This document shows, in pieces, positions 44,516 to 52,846 of a DNA stretch of 64,000 nucleotides. Below the pieces are notes generated by a model. That model was not told the DNA's origin and did no database searches. It saw only the letters and a list, made by a program, of their open reading frames with translations. Source of the stretch: Longimicrobiaceae bacterium. Its GTDB lineage: Bacteria; Gemmatimonadota; Gemmatimonadetes; Longimicrobiales; Longimicrobiaceae. Location: NCBI GenBank assembly GCA_036375715.1, contig DASVBS010000065.1, positions 1 through 64,000 of the forward strand. The letters run 5' to 3'. The number at the start of each line of letters is the position of its first letter. Positions within the stretch are counted from its first letter, which is position 1. The position numbers and the translations under genes are program-made.

Positions 44516-45319
44516 TCAACCTCGAGCTTTCAGCCACACAGTCCCCGACCGCACGGACCGCGTTCCGGAGGGGCCGTGCACCTGGAGGGATCCATCGGCG
44601 AGGATGCCGGCGGCCACCCCTTCCACGATGACCCGCCGGGTCGCCGGATCCGCGACCGCGATCGCTCGCCCCCGCAACTGGTCCCGTCTGGCCAGCCCCG
44701 CAACGTCCAGCGGCTCGGGCAGCCGGGCGGTGGCAACGACCGCCGCGATCACACGGTCGGCCACGTCGAGCCGTTGCGGGGGCAACTCCGCGGCGAGGCG
44801 CAGCGAGGTCGCCAGCGGACGCAGCTCTGGGGGAAAATCGCCCTCGGCGTGAAGTACGTTGAGCCCCACGCCCGCCACCAACGCGCGCAGGACTGTCCCC
44901 TCCCACGCGGCCTCGCACAGGATGCCCCCCAGCTTCCGCCCGGCCACCCCCAGGTCGTTGGGCCATTTGATGCCTACCGTTTCCCCCGGCAGGAAATGGT
45001 CGAGCGCCTGAGCTACGGCAAGCCCGACCCGTAGCGGGAGGACCGCGGTGGAGGCGGCGTCCAGCGGGGTCACCACCACCGAGAACCAGAGGCCGAGGCC
45101 GGACGGAGAAGACCAGACACGCCCCGCCCGGCCGCGCCCGGCCACCTGCTCCTCGGCAATGACCACCGTGCCCGGCTCGCACCCGGCCGCCGCCAGCCCC
45201 CGAGCCACGTCGTTGGTCGATCCCACCCGCCGGAAGAGGTGCACGGCCGGTGCGCCCCACCGCTCCGCCAGCGCTTCCGCCTCACACCCCTCCCATGTGG
45301 CGGCGGGCTCGTCCGTCAT
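44516..45319 (-). CDS. birA: Biotin--[acetyl-CoA-carboxylase] ligase
   Basis: A 267-residue monofunctional biotin protein ligase lacking the N-terminal DNA-binding domain of E. coli BirA. Motifs: STNDVARGLA, the ATP/biotin loop AGRGRAGRVWSSP and the KWPNDLGVAGRKLGGIL lysine segment. It attaches biotin to carriers such as the one at 35004-35501 in this window. The ATG overlaps the nadC stop as ATGA. No HTH means biotin-operon repression is not its job. Confidence 0.93.
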   Translation of the reverse strand: MTDEPAATWEGCEAEALAERWGAPAVHLFRRVGSTNDVARGLAAAGCEPGTVVIAEEQVAGRGRAGRVWSSPSGLGLWFSVVVTPLDAASTAVLPLRVGLAVAQALDHFLPGETVGIKWPNDLGVAGRKLGGILCEAAWEGTVLRALVAGVGLNVLHAEGDFPPELRPLATSLRLAAELPPQRLDVADRVIAAVVATARLPEPLDVAGLARRDQLRGRAIAVADPATRRVIVEGVAAGILADGSLQVHGPSGTRSVRSGTVWLKARG

Positions 45320-46167
45320 CCCTCGATCAACATGGACAGGTCCAGGGCAGGGGCCGAGTGCGTTAGCGCCCCCACGGAGATCAAATCCACCCCGGTGCGA
45401 GCGATAGCGCCCACCGTCTCCAGAGTGACGCCGCCGGAGGCTTCCGTCCGCGTTCCGGTGCCGGATGCTCGCACGCGTGCGACCGCTTCGCGAAGCATCT
45501 CCAGGGGCATGTTGTCGAAAAGGATGACGTCTACCCCGGCGCGCAGCGCCTCGTCCACTTCTTCCAGGTTCCGGGTCTCCACCTCCACCCGGAGCCCCTC
45601 CCGGTTCTGCGCCCGCACGGCTTCCACGGCGGCGGTAATCCCTCCCGCCGCCGCGATGTGGTTCTCCTTGATCAGGACCATGTCGAACAACCCGATCCGG
45701 TGGTTCGTCCCGCCGCCGGCGCGGACGGCCGCCTTCTCGAGGAGGCGCATTCCCGGGGTGGTCTTGCGCGTATCGAGGATGCGCGCGCCGGTGCCCTCGA
45801 CCCGCCGAACGTATTCCCGCGTGAGGGTGGCTACCCCCGAGAGCCGCTGCAGGAAGTTCAGCGTCACCCGCTCGGCGGAGAGAAGGGAGCGCGCGGACCC
45901 ATGCAGCGTCATCACCAGGTCCCCAGCTTCAACCGAATCTCCATCCTTCACCTGGGGGGACATTTCTACGGATCTATCCACGGCGCATACGACCTCACGG
46001 GCGACCTCGATCCCGGCGATCACTCCGGGCGCCTTGGCCACGATCCGCGCCTGCGCCACGGCGCCCGCGGGAACCGTCCACAGCGTGGTGCGGTCGCCAT
46101 CGCCGATGTCCTCCGCGAGCGCCGCCAGGACCAACTCGTGCGTAGAGAGCATGGCGTACGGCTTCAT
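45316..46167 (-). CDS. nadC: Nicotinate-nucleotide pyrophosphorylase (carboxylating)
   Basis: A 283-residue quinolinate phosphoribosyltransferase of NAD synthesis. Typical segments: AALAEDIGDGDRTTL, NFLQRLSGVATLTREYV, DTRKTTPGMRLLEKAAVRAGGG, NHRIGLFDMVLIKENHI and the EVETRNLEEVDEAL barrel strand. Start ATG (46165-46167) overlaps the uppP stop; longer reading adds unrelated residues. Neither nadA nor nadB is in the window. It forms a coupled uppP-nadC-birA run. Confidence 0.95.
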   Translation of the reverse strand: MKPYAMLSTHELVLAALAEDIGDGDRTTLWTVPAGAVAQARIVAKAPGVIAGIEVAREVVCAVDRSVEMSPQVKDGDSVEAGDLVMTLHGSARSLLSAERVTLNFLQRLSGVATLTREYVRRVEGTGARILDTRKTTPGMRLLEKAAVRAGGGTNHRIGLFDMVLIKENHIAAAGGITAAVEAVRAQNREGLRVEVETRNLEEVDEALRAGVDVILFDNMPLEMLREAVARVRASGTGTRTEASGGVTLETVGAIARTGVDLISVGALTHSAPALDLSMLIEG

Positions 46168-46973
46168 AGCGGCCCCCAGAAGACGAACAGCAGTAGCACC
46201 CCGATGGCGATGCGGTACCAGGCGAAGCCGCGGAAGCTGTGATGCGACACGAAGGCGACCAGAGCCCGGATTGCGATCAGGGCCGAGACAAAGGAGACGA
46301 CGGCACCCACCGCGAAGACGGGAACGTCGGCGGGTGTCATCAGCTCCCGGTACTCCCACAGCTTCACCGCGGTCGCACCGACCATCGCGGGAATCGCCAG
46401 AAAGAAGGAGAATTCGGTCGCCGCCACGCGCGAGAGGCCGAGCAGGAGTCCCCCCATGATGGTTGCGGCAGAGCGGGAGAGGCCCGGCCAGAGCATCGCC
46501 AGCACCTGGATCATCCCGACGCCCAGCGCGAGGCGCATCGGAATGTCATCGATGCTTTCCACGAAGCTGCGATGGTGCTTCGCTTCGATCCAGAAGATCA
46601 GCAATCCCCCGACGATGAGCGCGGCGGCCACGGTGGGAACCGTGTAGAGGTGCTCCTCCACCCAGCGGTCGGTGGGAAGCCCCACGACTACGGCCGGAAG
46701 CGTCCCCAGCACCAGGTTGTATGCCAGCCGCCGGCTCTGCCAGCGCGAGGGCAGCGTCCGGATCACCTCCCAGATTTTCTTCCGGTACAGCCACACGACG
46801 GCGAGGATGGCCGGTAGCTGAATGAAGACGATGAAGACGTCGGCCTGGTCGCCTTTCCAGTCCAGCCACTCACTCGCAATGATCAGATGGCCGGTCGAGG
46901 AAACGGGGATGAACTCCGTCGCTCCCTCGACGATGCCCAGGATGAACGCCTTGATGAGCAGGAGATCGATCAC
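46164..46973 (-). CDS. uppP: Undecaprenyl-diphosphatase
   Basis: A 269-residue BacA/UppP integral membrane phosphatase recycling undecaprenyl pyrophosphate for cell-wall synthesis. The two catalytic motifs are clear: EGATEFIPVSSTGHL near the N-terminus and WPGLSRSAATIMGGLLLG in the middle. About eight hydrophobic helices. The start is GTG (46971-46973) with GGAAGG upstream. The gene begins 54 nt after bshA and overlaps nadC by 4 nt. Confidence 0.95.
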   Translation of the reverse strand: MIDLLLIKAFILGIVEGATEFIPVSSTGHLIIASEWLDWKGDQADVFIVFIQLPAILAVVWLYRKKIWEVIRTLPSRWQSRRLAYNLVLGTLPAVVVGLPTDRWVEEHLYTVPTVAAALIVGGLLIFWIEAKHHRSFVESIDDIPMRLALGVGMIQVLAMLWPGLSRSAATIMGGLLLGLSRVAATEFSFFLAIPAMVGATAVKLWEYRELMTPADVPVFAVGAVVSFVSALIAIRALVAFVSHHSFRGFAWYRIAIGVLLLFVFWGPL

Positions 46974-47027
46974 CGGCGCACCTTCCCCACCGGTCCTCCC
47001 GCCGAGGCTCGCGTCGCCGATCCGCGG

Positions 47028-48194
47028 TTAGCCATGCTCCACCCCGCCCTGCACTCTCGTTTCACCATTCCGCTGCAGGATCGTCTCGTAAAACCGCTCG
47101 TAAATCGGGACGATCCGCTCTGCGCTGAACCGCTCGGTGGCGACCGCGCGCGCAGCCGCGCTCATCTGCGACCAGCGCTCGGCGTCCCGCAGGATCTCGA
47201 TCGCCTTTTCGGCCATCGTCTCCACATCTCCCAGGGGGGCGAGGAAGCCCGTGACGCCGTCCTCCACCACCTCCGGCAGCCCGCCCACCGCGGTGGCGAC
47301 CACGGGGGTGCCGCTCGCCATCGCCTCCAGCGCCGCCAGCCCGAACGACTCGGTGGCGGAGGGGAGCAGGAAGAGATCCGAACAGGCGAGCAGCTCCGCC
47401 ACCGTATCCTGCTTCCCCAGAAAGATCACCCGGTCCTCCAGCCCCAGGCGATCCGCTTCCGCGGCCGCTTCAGTGCGCTCCGGGCCATCGCCCACCAGCA
47501 GCAGCTTCGCCGGCACCTGGCGCTGCACCCGCTCGAAGATCGCGATCACGTCACGCACCCGTTTTACCGGACGGAAGTTCGAGACGTGGATCAGCAGCTT
47601 CTCCCCGTCCGCCAGAAAGGCGGAGCGACGGCAGGGATAGCGGTCGCGATCGTAGACCGCCGGATCGATGAAGTTCGGGATCACCTCCACCGCGCGGGAG
47701 GGAATGTGGAAGCGGTCGACCGTTTCGCGCTTGAGGTACTCCGAGACCGCGGTGATCCCGTCCGACTTGGCGATCGAGAAACGCATCAGTTCCCAGAAGG
47801 ACCGCTCCTGCCCGAGCATCGTGATGTCCGTGCCGTGCAGAGTCGTGATGATCTTCAGGCTATGCCCTGGCGGGAGCATCTGCTGCGCGATCCAGGCGGA
47901 GGTCGAGTGCGGGATCGCGTAGTGGACGTGGAGCAGGTCGAGATCGCGGCGCATGGCGACCTCGTACATGGTCGCCGCCAGCGAGAGGGAGTAGGAGGAG
48001 TGTTCGAAGAGCGGATAACGGATCGTCTCCACCTCGTGGAAGTAGACGCGCTCCATGAAGCGCGGCAGACGGAACGGCTGCGCGTAGGTGATGAAGTGTA
48101 CCTCGTGCCCCCGCTCCGCCAGCTCGATCCCCAGCTCGGTAGCAATGGCGCCCGAGCCGCCATATGTGGGGTAGCAGGTGATCCCTATCTTCAT
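47028..48194 (-). CDS. bshA: N-acetyl-alpha-D-glucosaminyl L-malate synthase
   Basis: A 388-residue GT4 retaining glycosyltransferase of the BshA type, the first step of bacillithiol synthesis (UDP-GlcNAc plus L-malate). The N-terminus MKIGITCYPTYGGSGAIATELG, HFITYAQPFRL, LHVHYAIPHSTSAWIAQQM and the C-terminal FLLPSATESFGLAALEAMASG are strongly characteristic of BshA rather than general GT4. bshB and bshC are not in this window. The ATG overlaps the miaA stop as ATGA. Confidence 0.9.
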   Translation of the reverse strand: MKIGITCYPTYGGSGAIATELGIELAERGHEVHFITYAQPFRLPRFMERVYFHEVETIRYPLFEHSSYSLSLAATMYEVAMRRDLDLLHVHYAIPHSTSAWIAQQMLPPGHSLKIITTLHGTDITMLGQERSFWELMRFSIAKSDGITAVSEYLKRETVDRFHIPSRAVEVIPNFIDPAVYDRDRYPCRRSAFLADGEKLLIHVSNFRPVKRVRDVIAIFERVQRQVPAKLLLVGDGPERTEAAAEADRLGLEDRVIFLGKQDTVAELLACSDLFLLPSATESFGLAALEAMASGTPVVATAVGGLPEVVEDGVTGFLAPLGDVETMAEKAIEILRDAERWSQMSAAARAVATERFSAERIVPIYERFYETILQRNGETRVQGGVEHG

Positions 48195-49231
48195 ACCGGA
48201 TCTCGTCCTTCCTGGGTCTCACGGGAGCGGGCCTGGTTCGGGTTCCCGTACCGATCATGCTCTTTGCCTGCGTGCTCCTGGCTGGCGAGCCAGCCCTCCA
48301 CGATCCGCTGGACGGGATCGCTCCCGGGCTCGAGCGGGTCGAGCCACACCGCCCCGGGCGGGAGCTGGTGGCGCAGCCAGGTGAGCTGCCGCTTCGCATA
48401 CGCCCGGGTGTTACGACGCACGAGATCGGCGGCACTCTCCAGATCCCTCTCGCCCCGCAGCACCGGGAGCAGCTCGATGTAGCCGGTGGCGTTCATCCCG
48501 GGGTGCCTTCCGTGGTAGCCGCGCTCCGCCAGCGCTCGCACCTCCTCGAGCAGTCCCCGGCGCAGCATCTCGTCGACGCGCGCATCGATCGCGGCGAATA
48601 GCCGCTCCCGCGGCGGGTTCAGCACGAATACCTGCACCGGGACCGGCGGCGCCTCGGGTTCACCGTGCCGCTGCCACCAGCTCAGCGGGAATCCGGTGAG
48701 CAGTGCCATTTCCAGGCCGCGCAGGATTCGTTGCCTCCCGCCTCCCCCGGTGCCCGCACGAAATCGCTCCCCCAGCTCGGGATCGAGCCGGGAGAGCCAT
48801 CGCTCCAGCTCCTCGGTGGGCTGTTGCTCCAGAAAGCGACGCAGCGCCGCGCGGCGCTCCGGGTCCAGATCGGGCTCGCGGAAGATAGGGTTGGTGAGGG
48901 CGCGGAGGAAGAATCCGGTCCCCCCGACCAGGATCGGCACGCGGCGCCGCCCGCGGATCTCCTGGATCCAGCGGCGCGCACGGCGGGCGAACATTCCGGC
49001 ACTGAAGCGTTCGTCGGGATCGACCAGATCGAGGCCGTGGTGGGGGACCGCGGTGCGCTGCTCGGGCGTCGCCTTGGCCGTGCCGATGTCCATCCCGCGA
49101 TAGACCTGACGGGAGTCCATGGAGATGACCTCACCATCCAGACGGCGGGCCACCTCGATGCTGATCGCGGTCTTGCCCGAGGCGGTAGGGCCCACGATGG
49201 CAAGCGCAGCCGGACTCCCGGGGCCGCTCAT
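48191..49231 (-). CDS. miaA: tRNA dimethylallyltransferase
   Basis: A 346-residue enzyme adding dimethylallyl to A37 of UNN-reading tRNAs. Motifs: the P-loop GPTASGKTA, SMDSRQVYRGMDIGTAK, PHHGLDLVDPDERFSAG, LVGGTGFFLRAL, MNATGYIELLPVL and a C-terminal RAYAKRQLTWLR. The tail of 25 residues is polar. The start ATG (49229-49231) overlaps the mutL stop as ATGA; upstream in-frame codons are non-homologous. The mutL-miaA pairing is widely conserved. Confidence 0.94.
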   Translation of the reverse strand: MSGPGSPAALAIVGPTASGKTAISIEVARRLDGEVISMDSRQVYRGMDIGTAKATPEQRTAVPHHGLDLVDPDERFSAGMFARRARRWIQEIRGRRRVPILVGGTGFFLRALTNPIFREPDLDPERRAALRRFLEQQPTEELERWLSRLDPELGERFRAGTGGGGRQRILRGLEMALLTGFPLSWWQRHGEPEAPPVPVQVFVLNPPRERLFAAIDARVDEMLRRGLLEEVRALAERGYHGRHPGMNATGYIELLPVLRGERDLESAADLVRRNTRAYAKRQLTWLRHQLPPGAVWLDPLEPGSDPVQRIVEGWLASQEHAGKEHDRYGNPNQARSRETQEGRDPV

Positions 49232-51009
49232 CGCCGGAAGCGGTTGTGGATCTCCGCCAGGGGAAGCTGGATGATGGTGGGTCGACCGTGGATGTCGTGG
49301 TAGGGTAGCTCGGTGGCGAAGAGGCGGTCGAAGAGCTCGCTCATCTCCGTCTGGGAGAGCCGCTGTCCCGCCTTGATCGCCCCCTTGCAAGCGAAGGTGA
49401 GCGCCAGCCGCTGGTGCTGGTTTCGCGCCGCGTCGACCAAGGGCGACCCATCCGTGAGCTCGGCGATCATCTCTCGGAGGCAGCGCTCCGCGTCGAAGTA
49501 GGGGTGCGGCTGCGGCACCGCGTGCACGATGATGGTATTGCCGCCGAAGGGCTCGATCTCGAACCCGATGCGAGTGAGAAGGCCCGACAGCTCTTCCACC
49601 AACGCCAGCTCGGCTGGGGTGAGGCGCAGGGTGAGCGGGAAGAGAAGCCGCTGCGACTCACGATCCCCCGCGTCGAAGCTGGCCATGATCTCCTCGTACA
49701 GCACGCGCTCGTGCGCAGAATGCTGATCTACGATGATCAGCCCGGACCGAGTCTCCGCCAGGAGATAGGTATTGTGAATCTGCCAGAGCATCGGGCGGAC
49801 GGCGCCCGGATCGTTCTCCAGCGGTCCGGCCTGAGAGGAGTCCTCGCCCGACGCCTCGCCCGCAGCGGGGTCCACCGCCGGAGCCACGAAGAGGCTCATC
49901 TGGGGGGCCGCCTCGCCCCTGCCGCGCGGCGCCAGCTCTTCGGCGCCGGGGACGGGTGTCGGCACCCGCGGCGGCCGCGTCTCTGCCACCCGGCCTGTAC
50001 GGCCGAGGGTGGGCGAGCTCTCCAACGTGCGCAGCGTTGCCCGCACCGCCTCCTCAACCGCGGCCTCCACCGCGGCGTGCTCGCGGAAGCGGACCTCCGC
50101 CTTCGTCGGGTGGACGTTCACGTCGACCCGCTCCGGAGCGACGTGGAGGAAGAGGAACAGGGCCGGCCGGCATCCGGGGGCAATCGTGGTCACATAGGCC
50201 CGATCGGCCGCCCGAAGGAGGGCTCGATCGGCGAACGAGCGTCCGTTCACGTACAGGTATGCCCGGCGTCCCCCCGGCGTGGCGCTGCGGGGACGCTGCA
50301 CCAGCCCGTCCACCCGGACCGCCTCGGTCACGGCGCTGACCGGAATAAGCTCGCCGGCGTATTCCTCCCCCCATAGCGCGGCGACGCGCACCCGCAGATC
50401 GGCCGTGGGCTCGACGGAGAGAAGCTCCTTGCCGTTCGACTCCAGGTCGAAAGCGACGCCGGGGTGGGCAAGTGCCAGCGTCGTCACCACCTCGCTGACC
50501 GCTCGAGCCTCCGCGGCGGAGCTACGGAGGAACTTCGCGCGCGCAGGCACGTTGTGGAACAGGCTGCGCACCACCACGGTGGTGCCGCGCCGACGGGCGC
50601 AAGCGGCGACGTCGCTGATGCGTCCCGCGGTCACGCTGATGCGAGTGCCCTCGGCGCCGCTCTCGGCAGTCTCCATCGTAAACCGCGACACCGAGGCGAT
50701 AGATGGCAGCGCTTCACCCCGAAAGCCGAGGGTGCGAATGGCGGTCAGGTCATCGCGCTCGTCCAGCTTGCTGGTTGCGTGGCGGTCAAGACTGAGCAGC
50801 GCGTCATCGCGACTCATCCCGCAGCCATCGTCGGCTACCCGGATCTCGGTCTTGCCGCCGTTACGGATGGCGATGGAGATGCGCGTAGCGTCCGCGTCGA
50901 GCGCATTCTCTACCAGCTCCTTCACCACCGACGCCGGGCGCTCGACCACCTCGCCGGCGGCGATCTGGTTGACGAGGCTGTCCGGCAGGATCCGGATTCT
51001 GCGAGCCAT
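49228..51009 (-). CDS. mutL: DNA mismatch repair protein MutL
   Basis: A 593-residue MutL. The GHKL ATPase half has VKELVENALDADATRI, VADDGCGMSRDDALL, RHATSKL and GFRGEALPSIASV. The C-terminal dimerisation domain contains DQHSAHERVLYEEIM, matching the DQH-x3-E-x4-E endonuclease motif, so this MutL is probably an active endonuclease, as expected for a host without MutH. The middle 330-420 linker is disordered. The ATG at 51007-51009 is the start; tatD follows upstream by 11 nt. Confidence 0.94.
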   Translation of the reverse strand: MARRIRILPDSLVNQIAAGEVVERPASVVKELVENALDADATRISIAIRNGGKTEIRVADDGCGMSRDDALLSLDRHATSKLDERDDLTAIRTLGFRGEALPSIASVSRFTMETAESGAEGTRISVTAGRISDVAACARRRGTTVVVRSLFHNVPARAKFLRSSAAEARAVSEVVTTLALAHPGVAFDLESNGKELLSVEPTADLRVRVAALWGEEYAGELIPVSAVTEAVRVDGLVQRPRSATPGGRRAYLYVNGRSFADRALLRAADRAYVTTIAPGCRPALFLFLHVAPERVDVNVHPTKAEVRFREHAAVEAAVEEAVRATLRTLESSPTLGRTGRVAETRPPRVPTPVPGAEELAPRGRGEAAPQMSLFVAPAVDPAAGEASGEDSSQAGPLENDPGAVRPMLWQIHNTYLLAETRSGLIIVDQHSAHERVLYEEIMASFDAGDRESQRLLFPLTLRLTPAELALVEELSGLLTRIGFEIEPFGGNTIIVHAVPQPHPYFDAERCLREMIAELTDGSPLVDAARNQHQRLALTFACKGAIKAGQRLSQTEMSELFDRLFATELPYHDIHGRPTIIQLPLAEIHNRFRR

Positions 51010-51020
51010 CGCTGAACCGT

Positions 51021-51782
51021 TCAGTCGGGAATCCGATAGAAGAGCCGGGCATTTCGAGCCGTGGCCCGGGCGAGCTGCGCGGGCTCCTCGCCCCGGAGCT
51101 CCGCCGCGACCTCGACCACCCGCGTGACGTACGCCGGCTCGTTTCGCTTGCCACGAAATGGCACGGGGGCGAGGTAGGGGCTGTCTGTCTCCACCAGCAG
51201 CCGCTCAAGCGGCACCCGGCGCAGGAGGTCGACGGCATCGAACTTCTTGAAGGTGATCATCCCGGCAAAGGAGACGTACCAGCCCAGCTCGAGGGCACAC
51301 TCGAGCAGCGCCGCACCGCTGGAGAAGCAGTGCAGCACCCCGCGCACCTGTGGCCCTGCTTCGGTGATCAGGCGGGCGACGTCGTCATCCGCCTCGCGTG
51401 CGTGGACCACCACCGGGAGATCGAGCTCACGCGCGAGCCGCAGCTGCGCGCGAAAGCAGTCGATCTGCGCCGCCCGTGGGGCGAAGTCGTAGTGGAAGTC
51501 GAGGCCGGTCTCGCCGATCGCCACGACGCGCGGATGCGCAGCCGCCCTCCTCACCTCCTCGAGCGTGTCACCAGAGCACTCGCCTGCGGAGTGCGGATGG
51601 ATCCCCGCGGTCGCGTACACCGCGGGGTGCTGCTCCGCGAGGCCGATCGCCTGGTGCAGATCGGCCGTGGAGGTAGCCACCGTGACGATCACTTCCACCC
51701 CGGCGGCACCGGCGCGGGCGATGACTTCGTTGACGTCGTCGCCAAAGCGCTCGTCGGTCAGGTGGGCGTGGGAATCGATCAT
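51021..51782 (-). CDS. tatD: TatD family metal-dependent hydrolase
   Basis: A 253-residue TIM-barrel DNase/hydrolase. The metal ligands appear in order: DSHAHLTDERF (HxH), the Glu in AIGETGLDFHYDF, His in PVVVHAREADDD, His in GVLHCFSSG and the final TDSPYLAPVPFRGKRNEP. In the family these bind two divalent cations. Likely a 3'-5' DNase or quality-control hydrolase. It sits between secF and mutL on the same strand. Confidence 0.92.
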   Translation of the reverse strand: MIDSHAHLTDERFGDDVNEVIARAGAAGVEVIVTVATSTADLHQAIGLAEQHPAVYATAGIHPHSAGECSGDTLEEVRRAAAHPRVVAIGETGLDFHYDFAPRAAQIDCFRAQLRLARELDLPVVVHAREADDDVARLITEAGPQVRGVLHCFSSGAALLECALELGWYVSFAGMITFKKFDAVDLLRRVPLERLLVETDSPYLAPVPFRGKRNEPAYVTRVVEVAAELRGEEPAQLARATARNARLFYRIPD

Positions 51783-51865
51783 CCGTTTGCTGGCTTCTCC
51801 GGTCGATACGGCACGAGCCGCCGCGGTCGTCGCGACGGCTCGGGAGGTAACGTCGGGAGCGTCGG

Positions 51866-52834
51866 TCAGACCGTCGCCGACTGCCGGCGCGAGGCCGACG
51901 CCGAACTACCTATCTTCTTCTCGCGATGCGGCCACTTCTGCTCCACGAGGTGCAGGATCGGGGTGGCGACGAAGATCGACGAGAAGGTTCCGACCACCGT
52001 TCCGACGATCAGGACGAGGGCGAAGTCCCGGATTACCGGCCCGCCGAGGAAGGCGAGGGAAAGCAAGGTCGCCAGGACGGACGGCCCGGTGAGCACCGTC
52101 CGCGGGAGCGTCTCGTTGACCGACCGGTTCAGGATCTCTGTATGCGTCTGCCCGCGATGCGGCAGACGGAGGTTCTCCCGGATCCGGTCGAAGACCACGA
52201 TGGTGTCGTTCAGGGAGTAGCCGACGACCGTCAGCATTGCCGCTACGGTCGAGAGCGACACCTCGGTGCGGAAGAGCGCGATGTAACCCAGCGTGAGCAG
52301 CACGTCGTGGGCGGTCGCGATCACCGCCGCCAGCCCGAACCGCCACTCGAAGCGGTAGGCGAGGTAGATCATCGTAGCGCCGAGGGAGAGCAGGATGGCG
52401 AGCAGCGCCTTCCGCTGCAGCTCCTGCCCCACCTTCGGCCCCACCGCCTCGGTCCGCACGACGGTCGCCGCGTTCTCGCCGAACTCCGCGTCCAGCGTGG
52501 CCTTGACGACCTCCGAGGCGTCCTGCTCAGTGCCCTGTGCGAAGGTCGGCATGCGGATGATGAACTCGTCCCCGGTGCCGTACCGGTAGATCTCCCAGTC
52601 ACCCGCCCCCTCGATCGCGCGGATGTCCTCCACGTCCGTCGGATTGGCGAAGCTCACCTGGACGATGGTACCGCCGGTGAAGTCCACGCCGTAGTTGGCC
52701 CAGGACCGGAGCGAGGGATCGAGCACGTTCCTCACCATCGCGCCTATGCTGACCAGGAGCAGGGCGGCGGAAACGATGTAAGCGCGGCGGCGCCAGGCCA
52801 GGAACGGATAGTTCGCGTTCTCGAAGATGCGCAT
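51866..52834 (-). CDS. secF: Protein translocase subunit SecF
   Basis: A 322-residue SecF, partner of SecD in using the proton gradient to pull exported proteins across the inner membrane. It has one N-terminal membrane helix, the periplasmic P4-type domain with ANYGVDFTGGTIVQVSF, then a cluster of five helices including TVAAMLTVVGYSLNDTIVVFDRIRENLRL and the ETLPRTVLTG loop. The length is normal. It starts 12 nt after secD, so the two are co-translated. The final residues are basic. Confidence 0.95.
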   Translation of the reverse strand: MRIFENANYPFLAWRRRAYIVSAALLLVSIGAMVRNVLDPSLRSWANYGVDFTGGTIVQVSFANPTDVEDIRAIEGAGDWEIYRYGTGDEFIIRMPTFAQGTEQDASEVVKATLDAEFGENAATVVRTEAVGPKVGQELQRKALLAILLSLGATMIYLAYRFEWRFGLAAVIATAHDVLLTLGYIALFRTEVSLSTVAAMLTVVGYSLNDTIVVFDRIRENLRLPHRGQTHTEILNRSVNETLPRTVLTGPSVLATLLSLAFLGGPVIRDFALVLIVGTVVGTFSSIFVATPILHLVEQKWPHREKKIGSSASASRRQSATV

Positions 52835-52846
52835 GAGGTGGCCCGG

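Noticed and set aside
46887-48482. A 531-codon plus-strand frame
   Set aside because: Antisense to bshA and parts of uppP and miaA; no recognisable domain.
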